Of a stretch of DNA of 8,071 nt, positions 5,615-8,071 are shown one piece after another. The notes under the pieces are model-generated. The model ran no database searches, was not told the DNA's origin, and was given only the letters and a program-made list of their open reading frames with translations. Position 1 is the stretch's first letter. The number at the start of each line of letters is the position of its first letter. Origin of the DNA: Oscillospiraceae bacterium (lineage in GTDB: Bacteria; Bacillota_A; Clostridia; Oscillospirales; Oscillospiraceae); NCBI GenBank assembly GCA_024690695.1, contig JAILOS010000089.1, forward strand, positions 1-8,071, written 5' to 3'. The position numbers and the translations under genes were made by a program.

Positions 5615-5647
5615 GAGGGGGGCGCTTCGTAAGGAAGTGCCTCCTTC
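5615..5647 (+). terminator. Strong hairpin after the ATPase operon, possible terminator
   Basis: A 14-bp stem with three G-T pairs (5615-5628 with 5634-5647) and the 5-nt loop GTAAG. On the plus strand it is followed by TGTCTCAAG, so it lacks a U-tract and is not a classic intrinsic terminator. On the minus strand a TTTTT run lies 11 nt beyond it. It may stabilise the 3' end of the operon mRNA. Confidence 0.4.
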
Positions 5648-5666
5648 TGTCTCAAGTGCAAGGTAA

Positions 5667-5695
5667 TTGACAACGTCGGTCAACAATAATATAAT
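5667..5695 (+). promoter_or_regulatory. Perfect consensus sigma-A promoter for the EamA gene
   Basis: TTGACA (5667-5672), exactly 17 bp, then TATAAT (5690-5695) matches the housekeeping consensus at every position. Transcription would start near 5702, about 30 nt before the ATG. An inverted repeat TTGAC-N7-GTCAA (5667-5683) overlaps the -35 box and could bind a repressor. Confidence 0.9.
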
Positions 5696-5732
5696 GATCA
5701 AAACAAATCTGGAATTTGTAGGGGGTATAGTG

Positions 5733-6146
5733 ATGTGGTTTTGGTTAGCACTCGGTTCAGCAGTCTTTGCTGCACTGACATCAATACTGGCAAAAGTCGG
5801 AATTGAAGGAGTCGCATCCAATCTTGCTACGGCTATACGCACGATGGTAGTTGTTATAATGGCTTGGGGAATGGTATTTATTGCGCATCAGCAAGGCGGT
5901 ATCAGAGCAATCAGTCAGAAGAGCTGGATTTTCCTAATCCTGTCCGGTCTGGCAACGGGAGCTTCATGGCTATGCTATTACAAGGCATTGCAGATGGGAG
6001 ATGCTTCCAAAGTAGTGCCGATAGACAAACTGTCCGTAGTTATCACTCTGGTGTTGGCATTTGTTTTCCTTCATGAAGAGTTTACTGCAAAGTCGATGAT
6101 TGGATGCATCCTGATCGGGGCCGGAACATTGTTGATGGTTCTATAA
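5733..6146 (+). CDS. EamA/DMT-superfamily half-size transporter
   Basis: This gene encodes 137 residues, with five predicted membrane helices at about 3-22, 32-52, 66-84, 93-113 and 119-137. The pattern fits a single EamA domain: a small residue-rich first helix, the loop GASWLCYYKALQMGDASKVVPIDKLSVV broken here as GASWLCYYKAL (76-86) and SKVVPIDKLS (92-101), then LHEEFTAK (113-120) before the last helix. Single-domain members of the drug/metabolite transporter superfamily are usually about 140 residues and act as dimers; the substrate cannot be predicted. The ATG at 5733 follows AGGGGG with a 7-8 nt gap; an upstream TTG in frame at 5667 is the promoter -35 box and is rejected. The gene is clearly more AT-rich than the flanking genes and lies inside a 23-bp inverted-repeat pair, which suggests acquisition. 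Confidence 0.88.
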   Translation: MWFWLALGSAVFAALTSILAKVGIEGVASNLATAIRTMVVVIMAWGMVFIAHQQGGIRAISQKSWIFLILSGLATGASWLCYYKALQMGDASKVVPIDKLSVVITLVLAFVFLHEEFTAKSMIGCILIGAGTLLMVL

Positions 6147-6307
6147 ATAAACAAATTCCGATTTGCGGAGATACCGCGAGGGCAGAAAAAGCCGTCCCTT
6201 TGAGAGGAAGGTGGCTGAGCGAAGCGAGGTCGGATGAGGTGGGGATGCATCCTTGTCCACATTCATAACGAGCATCGGATTTTACCCCACAAAATCCAAA
6301 AGGCAAA
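6147..6307. other. Intergenic stretch, possible dispersed repeat
   Basis: No gene is apparent. The part at about 6160-6240 (GAGGAAGGTGGCTGAGCGAA and neighbours) resembles non-coding repeat sequence I associate with gut clostridial intergenic regions, but I cannot confirm a match. A 10-bp palindrome GGATGCATCC occurs at 6243-6252 and also inside the EamA gene at 6102-6111. A 7-bp hairpin (GGATTTT/AAAATCC, 6277-6297) precedes the terminator. Confidence 0.35.
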
Positions 6308-6336
6308 ACAGGCGTGACCGTTTTGGTCACGCCTGT
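6308..6336 (-). terminator. Bidirectional intrinsic terminator between convergent EamA and methyltransferase genes
   Basis: A perfect 12-bp stem (ACAGGCGTGACC with its complement) and a 5-nt loop. On the minus strand it is followed by TTTTGCCTTTT, a good U-tract for the acetyltransferase-methyltransferase operon. On the plus strand it is followed by CTCATATTCTTTT, weaker but usable for the EamA transcript. Confidence 0.85.
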
Positions 6337-6396
6337 CTCATATTCTTTTGAGACGGTGATTGAAACCTCAAAGCAACTTCTTTACGGAGTACGCGA

Positions 6397-6419
6397 GGCT
6401 CCCGTTTTTCTTATGGATC
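6397..6419 (-). repeat. 23-bp inverted repeat, right copy
   Basis: This is the exact reverse complement of 5592-5614. Its outer end overlaps two bases of the methyltransferase stop codon (6418-6420). On the plus strand the adjoining ACGGAG...CTCCCGT can form a bulged stem before TTTTTCTT, a possible weak terminator for leftward-facing read-in. Inner similarity with the left copy continues at 6376-6386 and 6348-6354. Confidence 0.9.
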
Positions 6420-7206
6420 ACAGCTTCTCCAGCACGTCGAGCGTGTGGTGCGAGGCGCCGATCAGATCCTGCCGCTCGCAGACGGCGAAGTGATAGTCCA
6501 TCCACAGCTCAAAGGTCTCGTCGTCCATCGCGTCGATGAATTCCCGCTTGTAGTTCGTCGCGCCGTCCGTCGCGACCAGCTTCAGGCGCTTGACCGGCAG
6601 TTCCGCGTCCAGCGCCGCGATGTCTTCCGTGCGCACCATCTCGAAGAGATCCTTCGGCTCGCTGACGCAGTGCCAGTCCTCCGTCAGCATGTTCAGCTCC
6701 ATCACCTCATGCAGATGATTGAGCCCGAAAACATACTGGACGACGGTCGGCTCGTTCATGCAGTAGGCGACCAGGATGCGGCCGCCTTTTTTCGTCACGC
6801 GCACGGCCTCGGACAGCGCCTGCAGCTTGTCCTCCCGCCTGTAAAGGTGGTACATCGGCCCGAGCAGCATGGTCAGGTCGAAGCTGTCGTCCGGCAGCGC
6901 GGAGAGCTCGAGGGCGTTGCCCTGCATCGTGACGATGGGTTCCGTACCGTCCAGCTTGGCCCTGAGCTGCTCGAGATTGTGTTCGACCAGCTCCACGGCG
7001 GTCACGCGCAAGCCCTGCTTCGCCAGCGTGACGCTGTAGCGCCCGGTGCCCGCGCCGACCTCGAGGATCGCCGGGTCGTCGATCCCCGCCAGGCTCTCGC
7101 GGACGTACTTCATCGTCGTGCGGTACTCCACCTGCCCGTGGCGGGACAGGAGCCGCCCTTCCTCGTCGTAGCTGCCGTAATACTCGTTCAGATAGCGATT
7201 TTCCAT
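6418..7206 (-). CDS. Class I SAM-dependent methyltransferase, unknown substrate
   Basis: This gene encodes 262 residues. The Rossmann-fold motifs are clear: motif I ILEVGAGTGRYS (47-58) binds SAM, the acidic end of strand 2 is VELVEHN (71-77), motif II/III includes GNALEL (96-101), and DDSFDLTMLLGPMYHL (106-121) is the motif IV region. LSEAVRVTKKGGRILVAY (131-148) follows. The C-terminal half (about 150-262) probably forms the substrate cap; I see no feature that names the substrate. The ATG at 7206 is chosen because AAGGAG (7215-7220) is 8 nt upstream; the GTG at 7212 is too close to that site. It follows the GNAT gene by 2 bp, so the two are cotranscribed. The stop codon overlaps the right 23-bp inverted repeat. 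Confidence 0.87.
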   Translation of the reverse strand: MENRYLNEYYGSYDEEGRLLSRHGQVEYRTTMKYVRESLAGIDDPAILEVGAGTGRYSVTLAKQGLRVTAVELVEHNLEQLRAKLDGTEPIVTMQGNALELSALPDDSFDLTMLLGPMYHLYRREDKLQALSEAVRVTKKGGRILVAYCMNEPTVVQYVFGLNHLHEVMELNMLTEDWHCVSEPKDLFEMVRTEDIAALDAELPVKRLKLVATDGATNYKREFIDAMDDETFELWMDYHFAVCERQDLIGASHHTLDVLEKL

Positions 7207-7208
7207 TC

Positions 7209-7655
7209 TCACAGCTCCTTGAACAGTCTTGCGCTCCAGAAGCTCATGCCGAGCTCGTCCAGATAAAAGTGCAGGATCGCGCGCGCGTTCTTCGTCGCGG
7301 TCGAGACCATCACGAAGGCCAGCCCTTCCTCCCGCGCGGTCTGTTCCGCCGATTCGAACAGCTTTCTTCCGATCCCCTGCGAACGGCGCGCCGGGACCAC
7401 GTACAGCTCCTCCAGCTCGAAATACGGCGTTCCGGCCTTCATCACGGTGCTGTCCTTCTCCGCCGTCTCCCGCAGACCGAAGCAGTAGCCGACGAGCTTG
7501 CCGCCGTCCTCCGCCAGAAACAGACGGCGCCCGGCGAGATCCTCGCGCGTATTCGTCCGATAGCCCCGGCAGGAGCCCTCCGCCTCCCAGTCGGCGGACA
7601 GGCGGATCAGCTCGCGCTCCAGCGCTTCCGTCCAGGCCGCTTCGTATACGTTCAC
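7209..7655 (-). CDS. GNAT-family N-acetyltransferase
   Basis: This gene encodes 148 residues, the normal size for a single GNAT domain that transfers acetyl from acetyl-CoA to an amine. Strand 4 and motif A read ELEELYVVPARRSQGIGRKL (80-99 region); RSQGIG (91-96) matches the R/Q-x-x-G-x-G/A pyrophosphate-binding loop. Motif B is near 123-136 (NARAILHFYLDELG), with the aromatic pair at 130-131. The substrate is unknown; it may be a small molecule or a protein N-terminus. The start is GTG at 7655, preceded by GGAGGT with a 6-nt gap. No ATG in a better position exists. The gene opens an operon with the methyltransferase, driven from the promoter at 7677-7705, and lies downstream of rplQ behind a strong terminator, so it is probably controlled separately from ribosomal genes. 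Confidence 0.88.
   Translation of the reverse strand: MNVYEAAWTEALERELIRLSADWEAEGSCRGYRTNTREDLAGRRLFLAEDGGKLVGYCFGLRETAEKDSTVMKAGTPYFELEELYVVPARRSQGIGRKLFESAEQTAREEGLAFVMVSTATKNARAILHFYLDELGMSFWSARLFKEL
7215..7220 (-). promoter_or_regulatory. Ribosome binding site fixing the methyltransferase ATG
   Basis: AAGGAG inside the last codons of the GNAT gene, 8 nt before the ATG at 7206 and only 2 nt before the GTG at 7212. The spacing decides for the ATG. Confidence 0.75.
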
Positions 7656-7676
7656 TGCCTCACCTCCCTTTTTTTC

Positions 7677-7705
7677 AATATAGCATCGGCTCTCGGCCGA
7701 TGCAA
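7677..7705 (-). promoter_or_regulatory. Promoter of the GNAT-methyltransferase operon
   Basis: On the minus strand -35 TTGCAT (7700-7705), an exact 17-bp spacer and -10 TATATT (7677-7682) lie about 20 bp upstream of the GTG at 7655, giving a short leader that contains the ribosome binding site. Confidence 0.7.
7683..7703. promoter_or_regulatory. 21-bp inverted repeat in the promoter, candidate operator
   Basis: Perfect 8-bp arms GCATCGGC/GCCGATGC separated by 5 bp. The element fills the whole promoter spacer and overlaps four bases of the -35 box, a classic place for a dimeric repressor or a MerR-type activator. It could instead be a second terminator-like hairpin for rplQ, but a full terminator already lies upstream. 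Confidence 0.5.
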
Positions 7706-7717
7706 GCCGTCAGATGC

Positions 7718-7757
7718 AAAAATCCCCTGAAAAGCCGAGCTTTTCAGGGGATTTTTT
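7718..7757 (-). terminator. Terminator of the rplQ operon
   Basis: A perfect stem (7718-7735 with 7739-7756; core ATCCCCTGAAAAGC) with a 3-nt loop and flanking A and T runs, 20 bp after the rplQ stop. The A/T-rich ends make it able to work in both directions. Confidence 0.92.
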
Positions 7758-7776
7758 CCTTTTCTCAATCTGGTTT

Positions 7777-8071
7777 TCAGACCAGCTCGATCACCGCGAC
7801 CTCCGCGGCGTCGCCGCGACGGGCGCCGATGCGGGTGATGCGGGTGTAGCCGCCGTTGCGGTCGGCATACTTGGGAGCGATCTCGTCAAAGACCTTCTTC
7901 GTCACGTCTTCGCGCGTGATGAAGCTGAGCGCCTGACGGTAGGAAGCCAGATCCTTCGCCTTGCCGAGAGAGATCATCTTCTCAGCCATCGGAGCGATCT
8001 CCTTGGCGCGGGTCACGGTGGTCTCCATGCGGCCCTTGTCCAGGAAATCAGTCACCTGCTGGCGGAGCATC
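7777..8071 (-). CDS. rplQ: 50S ribosomal protein L17 (partial, N-terminus beyond window)
   Basis: The visible 97 residues are the central and C-terminal part of bacterial L17, which binds 23S rRNA in the large subunit near the exit tunnel. Recognisable stretches are [25 protein letters not shown] near residues 32-37, [20 protein letters not shown] (58-77 region), and the ending [13 protein letters not shown]. The visible first ATG aligns with an internal Met of the family, and the frame stays open to the edge, so the real start lies outside. In Firmicutes rplQ normally follows rpoA at the end of the ribosomal protein cluster; the terminator directly after it agrees with an operon end. Confidence 0.96.
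   Translation of the reverse strand, partial: MLRQQVTDFLDKGRMETTVTRAKEIAPMAEKMISLGKAKDLASYRQALSFITREDVTKKVFDEIAPKYADRNGGYTRITRIGARRGDAAEVAVIELV

Noticed and set aside
5667..5732. TTG start for the EamA gene giving 22 extra residues
   Set aside because: The TTG is the -35 box of a perfect promoter, and the extension lies partly upstream of the expected transcript start.
5592..6419. Insertion sequence with its own transposase
   Set aside because: The only gene between the inverted repeats is an EamA transporter; no transposase motif is present and no target duplication is visible.
6445..7266. Plus-strand frame opposite the methyltransferase gene
   Set aside because: The minus-strand methyltransferase has intact SAM-binding motifs, a ribosome binding site and operon spacing; the opposite frame has none.

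Overview
The window looks like chromosomal DNA from a GC-rich member of the Firmicutes, most likely a gut-type clostridium. The grounds are extended Shine-Dalgarno sequences of the GGAGGTGA type, sigma-A style promoters with 17-18 bp spacers, a YmdB-family gene and the C-terminal part of ribosomal protein L17 (rplQ). No species can be named from the sequence alone.

Layout. Bases 1-1060 are AT-rich and accessory-like. They hold a glycine-rich coding fragment running off the left edge, a 151-residue putative lipoprotein with its own promoter, and three copies of a 27-bp hairpin repeat. Next comes a tRNA-Arg(ACG) gene (minus strand) whose 3' end, terminator and downstream flank are duplicated as a 94-bp direct repeat. 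A 55-residue membrane protein gene follows (minus strand). A divergent intergenic region with three back-to-back hairpins then leads into a plus-strand operon (1797-5573). It encodes a YmdB-type phosphodiesterase, a second calcineurin-like phosphoesterase of the SbcD/YhaO type, and an SbcC/YhaN-like ATPase with a two-helix membrane insertion. The three genes overlap and are probably translationally coupled.

Bases 5592-6419 form a distinct AT-rich block. A five-helix EamA-type transporter gene with a perfect consensus promoter lies between perfect 23-bp inverted repeats, whose similarity extends imperfectly further inward. To the right, on the minus strand, a GNAT acetyltransferase and a class I methyltransferase form a two-gene operon. 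Its promoter spacer is filled by a 21-bp inverted repeat that could be an operator. The window ends in rplQ with a strong terminator.

The nuclease/ATPase pair probably works together in DNA end processing, perhaps at the membrane. The tRNA-proximal region and the EamA block look like acquired or rearranged DNA. I see no complete, clearly new defence or mobile system. The most unusual structures are the inverted-repeat-flanked transporter block, the duplicated tRNA 3' end beside hairpin repeats, and the three-hairpin intergenic region.
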